DNA of 15,054 nt, taken from assembly GCA_964532465.1 (NCBI GenBank), contig CAZHHX010000069.1, positions 1 through 15,054 on the forward strand. The letters are read 5' to 3'. The notes under the pieces were generated by a model, which was given only the letters and a program-made list of their open reading frames with translations, searched no databases and was not told the origin of the DNA. Source of the DNA: JAPLKB01 sp964532465. GTDB taxonomy: Bacteria; Desulfobacterota; Syntrophorhabdia; Syntrophorhabdales; Syntrophorhabdaceae. Positions within the stretch are counted from its first letter, which is position 1, and each line of letters begins with the position of its first letter. A program made the translations under genes and the position numbers. Shown piece by piece: positions 1 through 8,629 of the stretch.

Positions 1-17
1 GCCATCTGTTCCTCCAT
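1..17 (-). CDS. Start of a further gene cut by the window edge (partial, tentative)
   Basis: On the minus strand a GGAGG ribosome-binding motif (positions 11-15) stands 5 nt before an ATG at 3-5, and an alternative in-frame ATG lies at 15-17. This looks like the start of a gene read leftwards, downstream of nifJ and in the same direction. Only a few codons are in the window, so no product can be named. Nothing else is seen between it and the nifJ stop. Confidence 0.3.
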
Positions 18-76
18 CTAATTATTTAAACTGCTCTACTGCTTTGTCCCACTTAAATTTTCCGGCTGACCGGCCA

Positions 77-3000
77 TTATGGCGACCAGCTTGCCAGATG
101 CTTTAGATAACTCCACCTCCTGTCTACAAAATTCTGAGCATCCTTCATCAACTCCGCTGCAACTGCGGGGTTGCTTCTCCTCAATGTTTCAAAGCGGTTT
201 TCCATATAAGCGTACTCCGTGTATTCAATGGTTGGGTCCTTGCTGTCTATAACAAAAGGGTTCTTGCCTTCTTCTTCAAGTTTAGGATTATATCGGAACA
301 GAGGCCAATGACCGGAGGCGACAGCCTTACGCTGGTAATCTACGGCTCTTGACATATCGTCTATGCCGTGACCTATACAGGTTGAGTAGGCAATAATCAA
401 TGAGGGACCGTTAAATTCCTCCGCCTCAAGGAATGCCCTCACCGTTTGCGCGGGGTTCGCGCCAAAGGCAATCTGTGCCACATATACATTGCCGTACGGT
501 ATCATCATTGCGCCGATGTTCTTCTTCGGCGTTCTTTTACCACCGGCAGCGAACTGAGCTGTTGCCCCGAGCGGTGTTGATTTCGACATCTGTCCGCCGG
601 TATTCGAATAAACCTCGGTGTCCATAATCAAAAGATTAACATTCTCGCCGGATGCCATCACCTGATCAACTCCGCCGTATCCTATGTCATAACCCCAGCC
701 GTCTCCGCCAACGCCCCAGACTGTTTTTTTCACGAGATAATCAGCCATTGATAAGAGATTCTTCGAGTCTGACGAGCCATCCTTTAATAAAAACTCTTTC
801 AGCGTCTCTATCCGTTTACGCTGTATTTCAATATTGCCCTGTGTTGACTGGTCAGCAATCATAATATCTTCGAAAAGCTTTTTGTGCGAATTGTAACGGC
901 TATCTTCAGACAAGCGAAGTAATATCTCCACAGCCTGATCCCGAAGCTTGTTCATAGTAAGTCTCATGCCGAAGGCAAATTCCGCTGCATCTTCAAAAAG
1001 TGAGTTCGACCACGCAGGACCTCTTCCGTCCGCCCTCTTACAATAAGGAGTTGTCGGCAGGTTTCCACCGTAAATGGAAGAACAACCGGTAGCATTGCCC
1101 ATTAAAAGCCTGTCTCCGAATAACTGAGTAAGAAGTTTTACATACGGCGTTTCACCGCATCCCGAACATGCGCCGCTGAATTCAAATAAAGGTCTCACAA
1201 ACTGGCTGCCCTTAATCGTGGCCAGATTGTATAGAGCAGGGTCTGTTTCCGGCAGGCTTAAAAAAAACTCCCAATTTTCAGATTCATTAAGGCGCAAAGG
1301 ATCCTGAAGCCTCATTGTTATCGCCTTAAGATCTGTTTTATTTCCCTCGGCATCTTTTTTTGTTGCAGGACACATAAAAACACAGGAACCGCAGCCGGTA
1401 CAATCTTCAGGCGCGACTTGAACACTGAACTTGAACCCCTTGAATTCCTTACCCTTTGCGTCAACAGATTTAAATGTGGCAGGCGCGTCTTTCAGAAGAT
1501 TCGAATCATATGCTTTTATTCTGATCGCGGCGTGGGGACAGACAAATGAACATGAACCACACTGAATACAAATATCGGAATCCCAAACCGGAATATGTAC
1601 GGCAATATTTCTTTTCTCATATTGAGTTGTGGCTGTTGGCCATGTGCCGTCCGCGGGAATTGCGGAAACCGGCAGTGAATCTCCTTTTCCTTCAATCATT
1701 CGGGCTGTTACATCTTTTACAAACTGCGTGGCATGGGCTGGAACAGCGGGCCTCATCATTATGGCGGATGTCACATTGGCAGGCACAGGAATTTCAATAA
1801 TGCCTTCTATGGCTTTGTCCACAGCAGCATAGTTCTTCTGGAGAATTTTGTCACCTTTCTTTGCATAAGAAGAGTGGATTTCTTTTTTTATTGCTTTTAT
1901 GGCATCATCTTTCGGAATAATACCGGATATCACAAAAAAAGCGGTTTGCATAATCATGTTTATCCGGGATCCGAGACCAAGCTGTCCGGCAAGAGTAACA
2001 GCATCAATGATGTAAAGCTTCATTTTTTTTGCAATAAGCTGTTTCTGTACCTCAACGGGAAGTGAATTCCACACATCATCTTTTCCGCGACTGGTATTTA
2101 ACAGAAAAATGGCTCCCTCTTCTGCCTGGGAAAGCATATCGTGTCTTATAAGAAAGGATTCATTGTGACATGCCACAAAATTAGCATCCGTAAGCAGGTA
2201 AGGGCTATGTATCATTTCTTCTCCGAACCTGAGATGAGAAATTGTCAAGGAACCGGACTTTTTTGAATCATAGGCAAAATAACCCTGGGCATAGTTTTCT
2301 GTTTCAGTTCCGATAATTTTGATTGTATTCTTGTTTGCTCCAACAGTTCCATCAGCTCCCAGTCCATAAAAAAGAGCGCGGAAGGATTTATCATTGAGAC
2401 GGAAGGATTCATCAACCTTAAGGCTTGAGAATGTTACGTCGTCTTCAATGCCTACGGTAAAATGATTCTTTGGAGATTTTGCAGCAAGATTATCATATAC
2501 GGCTTTTACCATGGCAGGTGTAAAATCTTTTGATCCGAGACCGTAACGGCCTCCAACCACTACAGGATATTTACCCCATCTGGATAATCCTTTCTCGTGG
2601 GCTTCTCCGAGGGCTGTCCTGACATCGAGATAGAGGGGTTCCCCAATAGCTCCGGGTTCCTTTGTCCGGTCAAGGACTGCAATAGATTTTACGGTTGAGG
2701 GAATTGCCGCAGCAAAGGCTTCTATGTCAAAAGGCCTGTACAAAGCGACCTGAATAAGACCAACCTTTTCTCCTTGTTCGTTCAGCATATTGATCGTGCC
2801 CTGGATTGTTTCCCCTGCCGACCCCATAACAACAATAACGCGCTCGGCATCTGAATCTCCAATATAATCAAAGAGCTTGTAAGCGCGTCCGGTCAAGCCG
2901 GCAAATTTGTCCATTGCCTTTTGGACTATTGCAGGTGTTTCCATATAGAATTTATTGCAGGTTTCTCTTCCCTGAAAATAAACATCCGGGTTTTGAGCGG

Positions 3001-3652
3001 TTCCCCTGATGACCGGGTGATCCGGAGTCAGGCCCCGAGCCCTGTGTTCCATAACAAACCCGTCGTCGATCATTGCCCGCATATCTTCAAAGGTCAATTC
3101 CTCGATTTTCTGGACTTCGTGGGATGTCCTGAAACCGTCGAAGAAGTGCAGGAAAGGCACCCTCGACTCAAAAGTGGCTGCCTGGGCAATAAGAGCAAAA
3201 TCCATTGCTTCCTGGACATTTTTCGAACAGATCATAGCAAAACCGGTTGACCTTACAGCCATGACATCGGAATGATCCCCGAAGATGCAAAGTCCCTGTG
3301 TAGCCAATGAACGAGCTGTTATATGAAAAACAGTGGGTATGAGTTCCCCGGCAATTTTATACATATTAGGCATTAACAATAAAAGGCCCTGGGAAGCAGA
3401 GATAGTGGTGGTAACAGCTCCCGCTGTGAGAGAGCCATGAACAGCTCCGGCAACCCCTGCTTCTGACTGCATCTGGCTTACCAAGGGGACCGAACCCCAT
3501 ATGTTGAGTCCTTTTTGGGTTGACTTGGCATCGCAAATCTCTGCAATGGGTGAGGATGGCGTTATGGGATAGATGGTGATAATTTCATTCGTGGCATGGA
3601 CAACATGCGCGCATGCAGCATTTCCCTCTACCGTGATCATTCTTCTTTTCAA
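77..3652 (-). CDS. nifJ: Pyruvate:ferredoxin (flavodoxin) oxidoreductase, single-chain
   Basis: Cytoplasmic enzyme that converts pyruvate and CoA to acetyl-CoA, CO2 and reduced ferredoxin or flavodoxin, and can run in reverse for carbon assimilation in some anaerobes. The 1191 residues match the usual single-chain length. Seen: N-terminal YPITPSS pyrimidine-binding motif (about 28-34); two 4Fe-4S ferredoxin motifs with Cys 695/698/701/705 and 751/754/757/761; proximal-cluster cysteines 829, 832 and 857, with a further Cys in STCIGHG near 1089; and the thiamine diphosphate site GDGWGYDIG (about 983-991) with EVYSNTGGQ near 1013. The start is TTG, 4 nt after GGAGG; it gives MKRRMITVEGN, close to family N-termini. 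An ATG at 3640 (residue 5) is the alternative. It lies last in the pyk, kinase, regulator, nifJ block and has its own 239-bp upstream region. No truncation or frameshift is seen. Confidence 0.97.
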   Translation of the reverse strand: MKRRMITVEGNAACAHVVHATNEIITIYPITPSSPIAEICDAKSTQKGLNIWGSVPLVSQMQSEAGVAGAVHGSLTAGAVTTTISASQGLLLLMPNMYKIAGELIPTVFHITARSLATQGLCIFGDHSDVMAVRSTGFAMICSKNVQEAMDFALIAQAATFESRVPFLHFFDGFRTSHEVQKIEELTFEDMRAMIDDGFVMEHRARGLTPDHPVIRGTAQNPDVYFQGRETCNKFYMETPAIVQKAMDKFAGLTGRAYKLFDYIGDSDAERVIVVMGSAGETIQGTINMLNEQGEKVGLIQVALYRPFDIEAFAAAIPSTVKSIAVLDRTKEPGAIGEPLYLDVRTALGEAHEKGLSRWGKYPVVVGGRYGLGSKDFTPAMVKAVYDNLAAKSPKNHFTVGIEDDVTFSSLKVDESFRLNDKSFRALFYGLGADGTVGANKNTIKIIGTETENYAQGYFAYDSKKSGSLTISHLRFGEEMIHSPYLLTDANFVACHNESFLIRHDMLSQAEEGAIFLLNTSRGKDDVWNSLPVEVQKQLIAKKMKLYIIDAVTLAGQLGLGSRINMIMQTAFFVISGIIPKDDAIKAIKKEIHSSYAKKGDKILQKNYAAVDKAIEGIIEIPVPANVTSAIMMRPAVPAHATQFVKDVTARMIEGKGDSLPVSAIPADGTWPTATTQYEKRNIAVHIPVWDSDICIQCGSCSFVCPHAAIRIKAYDSNLLKDAPATFKSVDAKGKEFKGFKFSVQVAPEDCTGCGSCVFMCPATKKDAEGNKTDLKAITMRLQDPLRLNESENWEFFLSLPETDPALYNLATIKGSQFVRPLFEFSGACSGCGETPYVKLLTQLFGDRLLMGNATGCSSIYGGNLPTTPYCKRADGRGPAWSNSLFEDAAEFAFGMRLTMNKLRDQAVEILLRLSEDSRYNSHKKLFEDIMIADQSTQGNIEIQRKRIETLKEFLLKDGSSDSKNLLSMADYLVKKTVWGVGGDGWGYDIGYGGVDQVMASGENVNLLIMDTEVYSNTGGQMSKSTPLGATAQFAAGGKRTPKKNIGAMMIPYGNVYVAQIAFGANPAQTVRAFLEAEEFNGPSLIIAYSTCIGHGIDDMSRAVDYQRKAVASGHWPLFRYNPKLEEEGKNPFVIDSKDPTIEYTEYAYMENRFETLRRSNPAVAAELMKDAQNFVDRRWSYLKHLASWSP

Positions 3653-3687
3653 AGTACCTCCATGGTTGATAAAAATAGTATGCTCAT

Positions 3688-3708
3688 AACGTCTTTTAGC
3701 TTGACGTT
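3688..3708 (-). other. Small inverted repeat in the nifJ leader
   Basis: AACGTC (3688-3693) and GACGTT (3703-3708) form a 6-bp inverted repeat with a 9-nt loop, about 36 nt upstream of the nifJ TTG. If transcription starts near 3735 it would lie in the 5' untranslated RNA and could form a weak hairpin, or it could be a protein-binding dyad. There is no U-tract, so it is not a terminator. Function unknown. Confidence 0.3.
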
Positions 3709-3745
3709 TTGTTGATAGAAGATTTCATTCTTAATCAGCTTTATA

Positions 3746-3761
3746 TGCATTTATCATGCCT
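3746..3761 (-). promoter_or_regulatory. Candidate sigma-54 promoter of nifJ
   Basis: The minus strand reads AGGCATGATAAATGCA. Against the sigma-54 consensus TGGCACG-N4-TTGCW it has the essential GG and GC with exactly 10 nt between them and 8 of 11 fixed positions matching. The predicted start is near 3735, giving a leader of about 83 nt to the nifJ TTG. The gene just upstream encodes a sigma-54 activator, which makes the match more credible. One AT-rich spacer can yield such a match by chance, so it stays a prediction. Confidence 0.5.
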
Positions 3762-3841
3762 CTTGACCTGTTTTTTTATAAGTATTATAATTTCATTATG
3801 TTATGACTCACCAATGTATAGTTTATCTTGTTAAAGAAAAC

Positions 3842-3858
3842 AAATATTTGAAATATTT
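3842..3858. promoter_or_regulatory. AT-rich dyad, possible activator site or weak terminator
   Basis: AAATATT-TGA-AATATTT is a perfect 7-bp inverted repeat with a 3-nt centre at 3850. It is about 115 bp upstream of the predicted sigma-54 start, the usual distance for an enhancer bound by an NtrC-type dimer. It is also 34 bp past the stop of the response regulator and, on the minus strand, is followed by GTTTTCTTT, so it could be a weak terminator. The all-AT stem argues against strong termination. Confidence 0.35.
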
Positions 3859-3891
3859 AGATCAGATATATAGAAAAAATGCGAAAAGTTA

Positions 3892-5292
3892 CTATTCGAT
3901 GCCGAGTTTTCTTCTTCTGTAACGAAAAGTATGATGATTCAGGTTAAGTAACTGGGCTGCCCTGCTCTCATTCCCCTTGGACAGATGAAGCGCTTCTTTG
4001 AAATAGAAGGTCTCAAGAGACCGTTCCAGATTTTCAAGATCCGCGCCTGACTCATCAAGGGGATCAAAAAATAATCCTTTTCTATTCGGTCCGCAGAATT
4101 CCGAATTCTCCACATAATTCATATCAGGATTTATACCAATATCATCTTTTGTTATTTCGCTTCCTTTACACGTTAATACAGCTTTTTCAATGAGATTTTT
4201 CAGTTCTCGAACATTGCCTTCCCACTGATGATTCATTAACGATTGTCGAGCCTCAACTGATAATCCGGTAACGTTTTTTGAGAATTTATTATTGAACTTT
4301 ATAATAAAGTATTTGACGAAGGGAATGATATCACCGGGACGCTCTTTCAATGAGGGAACCTTAACCTTAATAACGGCAATTCTGAAATATAGATCTTTTC
4401 GAAAATGACCTTTTTCCATCATCTCTTCCAAATCCCTGTTAGTCGCTGAAACCACTCTGGTCTGCACCTTCATCTTCTTTGTGCCTCCCAGCCGGTAAAA
4501 TTCCCCTGACTCAAGAAAACGCAGGAGTTTTGCCTGAGCTTCCAGACTGAGATCTCCCACTTCGTCGAGAAAAAGAGTTCCATTGGCTGATTCTTCAATG
4601 AGCCCTTTTTTCCCTGACAGAAGCGCTCCGCTAAAAGCGCCCTTCTCGTACCCGAACAATTCACTCTCGATCAAATCCTTTGCAATAGACGCGCAATTAA
4701 CAGGAATTAAGGGTCCCTTGAAGTTGGGGCTCCGATAATGAATTGCGGCTGCAATCAGCTCCTTGCCTGTACCTGTCTCGCCCAGTATGAGAATCGGCGT
4801 ATCAGGACTTTTTGCAACCTCTTCGACAAAACCCATTACATCAAGGATCGCGTTGCTCTCCCCGATAAAACAGGGGACATTTTCATTGAGATATGCCTCC
4901 TGAAGAGCCCGAACCTCCTTTTTTAATCTGGTCGTTTCAATTGCATTTCGAACAATTACCTCCAGACCCTCCATGTGGATCGGTTTTACAAGATAATCAT
5001 GGGCTCCGGTCTTCATGGCGGAGACAACGCTTTTGAAATCCTCATAGGCAGTGACCATTATTACCAGAACATCAGGAAATTGTCTTTTAATTATTTCCAG
5101 CGCTTCAATCCCATCCATATCAGGCAGGCCGATATCAAGCAAAACCAGATCAGGCGGGTCCTGCGCCATAGCTTCAAGAGCTGTCCCGGCTTCAGAAAAA
5201 GTCTCGACACGATAACTTGTCTCAAGAGCCATAGCAATCCCTTTCCTTATCGTTGGTTCGTCATCAATTACGTATATACAAAAATTAATCAT
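3892..5292 (-). CDS. Sigma-54-dependent response regulator, NtrC family
   Basis: Cytoplasmic transcription activator that remodels sigma-54 RNA polymerase after phosphorylation. Its 466 residues hold the full three-domain set. Receiver (1-120): acidic pair D10-D11, phospho-acceptor D53, T81, K103. AAA+ domain (about 141-372): Walker A GETGTGKE (171-178), sigma-54 contact loop GAFSGA (218-223), Walker B GTLFLDEVGD (238-247), and the SATNRDL (282-288) and FRKDLYFRI (297-305) motifs. Fis-type helix-turn-helix (about 425-465): SRAAQLLNLNHHTFRYRRRKLGI. The contact loop has Ser for the usual Thr. The start ATG overlaps the stop of the upstream kinase (ATGA), so the two are coupled and very likely partners. 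The target is not shown by the protein; the sigma-54-like site before nifJ is the nearest candidate. Function as a class is secure, the specific regulon inferred. Confidence 0.95.
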   Translation of the reverse strand: MINFCIYVIDDEPTIRKGIAMALETSYRVETFSEAGTALEAMAQDPPDLVLLDIGLPDMDGIEALEIIKRQFPDVLVIMVTAYEDFKSVVSAMKTGAHDYLVKPIHMEGLEVIVRNAIETTRLKKEVRALQEAYLNENVPCFIGESNAILDVMGFVEEVAKSPDTPILILGETGTGKELIAAAIHYRSPNFKGPLIPVNCASIAKDLIESELFGYEKGAFSGALLSGKKGLIEESANGTLFLDEVGDLSLEAQAKLLRFLESGEFYRLGGTKKMKVQTRVVSATNRDLEEMMEKGHFRKDLYFRIAVIKVKVPSLKERPGDIIPFVKYFIIKFNNKFSKNVTGLSVEARQSLMNHQWEGNVRELKNLIEKAVLTCKGSEITKDDIGINPDMNYVENSEFCGPNRKGLFFDPLDESGADLENLERSLETFYFKEALHLSKGNESRAAQLLNLNHHTFRYRRRKLGIE

Positions 5293-6878
5293 TCATGGAG
5301 TATCCTTTTTTCTTTTTTTAACGGCAATTCGATTCTGAATTCTGCTCCTCCCGGATCGCAATCATCGACTGTGAGTGAGCCTCCATGATCAGCAACAATT
5401 CTGTAGCACATACTTAAGCCAATCCCTGTATTGCCCTCTTTTGTCGTATAAAAGGGGTCAAATATTTTTTTCCTGATATACAAAGGCACGCCGGGGCCGG
5501 AATCGGAAATTGTTACTATTATACAATCATTCCGCGCTGACGAGGCCACATTTATTTTCTTTTCATTGACCGTGTTCTTCATGGCCTCTTTAGCGTTTGT
5601 AATCAAATTCAGAATTACCTGCTCAATTAATTGGGAGTCGGCATAGCATAAAGGCAGGCCTTCTGCCAGGGAAACATTGAGCGTTATTCCGGTCTTACGC
5701 AGGACGACCGATGAAAAATTTACAGCATTCCGGATAGGCTGATTAATGTTGATTCGCATTAATTTAGGTTCGCCTGGTTTAGAAAAATCCATCACCCTCC
5801 GTATTACCGATTCGATTCTGTTCGATGCTGACTGGAGTTCACTGATAATTCCTTTCGCTTTTTTCGTGTTTTCCGGCTTATCAATAATTTTCTCCAGGTT
5901 ACTCAGATAAATATTTATACCGGAAAGCGGGTTTCGAATTTCATGGGCAATACCGGAGGCCACACGACCAAGTGATGCCATTTTATCTTCTGCCCTCAAG
6001 AGAAATTCCAATTCTTTTGTTCGTGTCACATCCAGCTTATTTACAAGAATAGCTTCGCTTCCCATGAAGTCAATTAAGCTGGCCCTGCAGTGGACCCATT
6101 TCATCTCAGGAGCTGTGTTTTGCAGTCCGGGAACAAAAAACCTGAAATCAATATCCAAATTTCGTATTTCTCCTGAAATTATTTTCTTAAAACCTTCATT
6201 AACGTTCATCATATCTTCCGGATGAATGCTTGAAAGATCTCCCTTTCGGAATAATTGCGCTAGGGGACCTGATAGCCTTTTTTCTTCCGGGTTTTCATAA
6301 ACAATACGACCTTTCTGAACAATAAAAATACCTGTAGGTGAGTTTTCAACTACTGTACGAAAATTTCTTTCATTCTTCAGAAGAATCTTCTCTGTTTGTT
6401 TTTGCTCAATAATCCTTGTGACGAGACCGGCAACAGTGCTGACTAATTGCTTTTCCGTGTCATCAAAGCCGCAATCATTATGATAAACTTCAAGAACGCC
6501 CTTATTGACGCCGTGTATGATAAGATCGTAACTGAGTCTGTCCGGAGATTGAGAAAAATTATCTGAATAAAAAATCCGTTTCCCCAAAGTAACTTTTACA
6601 TGGGTATTCGCATGACGTTTTAGAAATGATGAAAGCATATGCACTGTTTTCTGAATAATATCATCCAGTGAAAGATCTTTCTCTTCAATAAGGAGTGAAA
6701 TCCCGTAAAGACAATAAACTTCGAGCTCTCGTTGTTCAAGTTCGCGCGCCTGTTTTTCGAGCTTCTGCTCCATACGGGCATGTTTATCTTCCATTGCCTG
6801 AAGCTCCTGTATCCTGTTCTGAAGTTTTCTCATTTCATTTAAGTGCTGTATGTTTTTGTCTTTATTTATCCTTTTCAT
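5289..6878 (-). CDS. Soluble PAS-domain sensor histidine kinase
   Basis: Sensor kinase partner of the adjoining NtrC-type regulator. No membrane segment or signal peptide is visible in its 529 residues, so it should sense a cytoplasmic cue. Order: charged coiled coil (about 5-53), a GAF-like region (about 54-160, weakly recognised), a PAS domain (about 168-290), a HisKA helix with H312 in GIAHEIRNPL, and an ATPase domain with N box NLITNAKEAM (424-433), G1 DSGPG (459-463), F box FDPFYTTK (473-480) and G2 GNTGIGLSM (482-490). All catalytic motifs are intact. The ATG has only a weak purine-rich site before it. The gene follows pyk by 78 bp with no clear terminator between, so co-transcription with pyk is possible. 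The ligand cannot be read from the sequence; a pyruvate, redox or energy signal is guessed from the flanking genes only. Confidence 0.93.
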   Translation of the reverse strand: MKRINKDKNIQHLNEMRKLQNRIQELQAMEDKHARMEQKLEKQARELEQRELEVYCLYGISLLIEEKDLSLDDIIQKTVHMLSSFLKRHANTHVKVTLGKRIFYSDNFSQSPDRLSYDLIIHGVNKGVLEVYHNDCGFDDTEKQLVSTVAGLVTRIIEQKQTEKILLKNERNFRTVVENSPTGIFIVQKGRIVYENPEEKRLSGPLAQLFRKGDLSSIHPEDMMNVNEGFKKIISGEIRNLDIDFRFFVPGLQNTAPEMKWVHCRASLIDFMGSEAILVNKLDVTRTKELEFLLRAEDKMASLGRVASGIAHEIRNPLSGINIYLSNLEKIIDKPENTKKAKGIISELQSASNRIESVIRRVMDFSKPGEPKLMRININQPIRNAVNFSSVVLRKTGITLNVSLAEGLPLCYADSQLIEQVILNLITNAKEAMKNTVNEKKINVASSARNDCIIVTISDSGPGVPLYIRKKIFDPFYTTKEGNTGIGLSMCYRIVADHGGSLTVDDCDPGGAEFRIELPLKKEKRILHE

Positions 6879-6956
6879 CTCTAACTCATAGTTGTCTTAT
6901 AATAATAATCGGGCAATTAAACATGTCAAAGGTCGTCATGCCGGAAAGGAGGAATT

Positions 6957-8384
6957 CTATCCCCCAACCACATGCATCTTCATAAAATTCGTCTTGCCGG
7001 AGGAGGTTGCCGGTGGATGGCTTGCTACGATTACTATCCTGTCCCCCTTTTTTGCGTATCCCGATTTTACCAATAGTGTATCCACTTCGTTGATCATATC
7101 ATCCGTACTTTCCATATGCTTTACACAATGCGGGCTTACTCCCCAGTACAGAGCCATTTGCCTGACAACTTTATCCTCAGGCGAAAAAGCTATTACTGAA
7201 GCGTGCGGCTTGAATTTGGATATAAGGCGCGCGGTGAATCCCGATCGCGTGAAGGCCACAATCCAACTGGCGCCCACATCCTCTGCCACGTGCGACACGG
7301 CATGAGCAACAGCTTCAGGAAACTCATAAATACCGCTATGAATAAATGTGGATGCATGAGCTTTCGTTGAATCTGCCTCTACATTCTCTGTATACCTGAT
7401 AATTCTGTCCATAACTTTGACCGCCTCAATAGGGTATTTCCCTGCCGATGTCTCACCGGACAGCATGAGAGCGTCCGTTCCATCTAAGACGGCATTGGCA
7501 ACATCGGTAGTTTCAGCCCTTGTCGGTCTTGAATGCAGGGTCATCGATTCAAGCATCTGAGTGGCAGTTATTACGAGACGTCCGCTTTTATTGGCTTTTT
7601 CTATGAGCATCTTCTGATACATAGGGACTTCTTCCAGGGGCATCTCAACGCCTAAATCACCCCTTGCAACCATTATACCGTCCACTTCGTTCAGAATGGC
7701 GTCAATGTTTTTTATTGCCTCTTCTTTTTCAATTTTTGCTATTATGGGTATCTGCGCGCCTTTTTTTGAAAGCCACTTCTTTACGGTTATTACGTCAGTC
7801 GGTGTTCTCACAAAAGACAGGGCCACGAAATCAACACCTTTCTGAATGCCGAACTCAAGATCTATTTTATCCTTATCCATAAAAGAACCCGGTTTTATCT
7901 TCATGCCCGGGAGGTTAACGCCTTTGTGCTCTTTTAATATCCCGCCTTCAATAACCGCTGCTGTTAAAAAATCCCTTTCTTTTTTCAATACCTGAAGTTT
8001 CATGAGTCCGTCATCCAGAAGGATTGTGTCCCCCGGAACAGCATCGTTTACTAACCACGGGTAAGAGACAAATATGCGCTTTTCATCGCCCATATCTTCA
8101 CCTGTCACAATGGATACCTGCTCCCCTTTATTCAGGTGTATTTTCCCGCCTTTCAACCCCCCTACCCTGATCTTGATGCCCTGGAGATCCTGAAGGATGG
8201 CCACATTTTTTTGAAGCTTTGCGGCGATTTTTCTAATTTTATCTATGATATCCCCATGGAAAGCATGATCGCCGTGCGAAAAGTTCAGCCTTGCCACATC
8301 CATACCATTTTCGATAAGCGCCTTTAATTGCTTTTCACTGCTTGTCACCGGCCCGATTGTGCAGACTATCTTGGCTTTTCTCAT
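6957..8384 (-). CDS. pyk: Pyruvate kinase
   Basis: Glycolytic enzyme that transfers phosphate from phosphoenolpyruvate to ADP, giving pyruvate and ATP in the cytoplasm. The 475 residues equal the normal bacterial length. Seen: ARLNFSHG (31-38) and DLQGIKIRVG (66-75) of the active-site barrel, the latter with Ile where most bacterial enzymes have Pro; catalytic K217 and metal ligand E219 in IAKIEKEE; ARGDLGVE (240-247); the signature ITATQMLESM (272-281) and SRPTRAETTDVANA (285-298); and the C-terminal domain ending in TNFMKMHVVGG. ATG is preceded by GGGGG at 6 nt. It is divergent from the plus-strand sensor gene at 8630 and heads the block ending in nifJ, so the enzymes that make and consume pyruvate bracket one two-component system. 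No allosteric-site assignment is attempted. Confidence 0.97.
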   Translation of the reverse strand: MRKAKIVCTIGPVTSSEKQLKALIENGMDVARLNFSHGDHAFHGDIIDKIRKIAAKLQKNVAILQDLQGIKIRVGGLKGGKIHLNKGEQVSIVTGEDMGDEKRIFVSYPWLVNDAVPGDTILLDDGLMKLQVLKKERDFLTAAVIEGGILKEHKGVNLPGMKIKPGSFMDKDKIDLEFGIQKGVDFVALSFVRTPTDVITVKKWLSKKGAQIPIIAKIEKEEAIKNIDAILNEVDGIMVARGDLGVEMPLEEVPMYQKMLIEKANKSGRLVITATQMLESMTLHSRPTRAETTDVANAVLDGTDALMLSGETSAGKYPIEAVKVMDRIIRYTENVEADSTKAHASTFIHSGIYEFPEAVAHAVSHVAEDVGASWIVAFTRSGFTARLISKFKPHASVIAFSPEDKVVRQMALYWGVSPHCVKHMESTDDMINEVDTLLVKSGYAKKGDRIVIVASHPPATSSGKTNFMKMHVVGG

Positions 8385-8464
8385 AAAATACCCCCTGATT
8401 TCAATTCCGTGAACATCGTTGACCTGTCTTAATATTCTTACGTTCTATCATTAAATTCCTTTTA

Positions 8465-8494
8465 ATTATATCAATTTATTTTTCATTAAGTCTA
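8465..8494 (-). promoter_or_regulatory. Candidate sigma-70 promoter of pyk
   Basis: On the minus strand a perfect -10 TATAAT (8465-8470) with an extended TGA just upstream is preceded at 18 bp by TAGACT (8489-8494), four of six matches to TTGACA. The start would be near 8458, a leader of about 74 nt to the pyk ATG. The surrounding DNA is AT-rich, so chance matches are likely; the extended -10 raises confidence. Confidence 0.45.
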
Positions 8495-8629
8495 TAAAGA
8501 TTGAAAGTGTATATATTGATATTGGCTTCAAACCGGGTACGGGCATTTCTGCCGTCATATTGTTTACTGAGATATCATCCAAACTTTAACATCTCAACAA
8601 CCAAATATGATATATTCTTCAACAGACTA

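Noticed and set aside
61..76. CCGG-TCAG-CCGG hairpin after the nifJ stop
   Set aside because: The stem is only 4 bp and is followed by AAAATTTAAG, not a T-run, so it is not a credible terminator.
3784..3814. Sigma-70 promoter for nifJ (TTGGTG, 19 bp, TATAAT)
   Set aside because: The -10 is perfect but spacing is long and the DNA is very AT-rich; the sigma-54 match is the better candidate, though both could be used.
4975..5388. 137-codon plus-strand frame opposite the response regulator and kinase
   Set aside because: It is antisense to two genes with complete conserved motifs and has no recognisable domain.
6892..7305. 137-codon plus-strand frame opposite pyk
   Set aside because: It is antisense to the conserved C-terminal part of pyruvate kinase and resembles no family.
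8501..8629. TTG at 8501 as start of the ATPase-less sensor
   Set aside because: No ribosome site, and the extra 43 residues are not protein-like; kept only as an alternative because the ATG at 8630 also lacks a good site.
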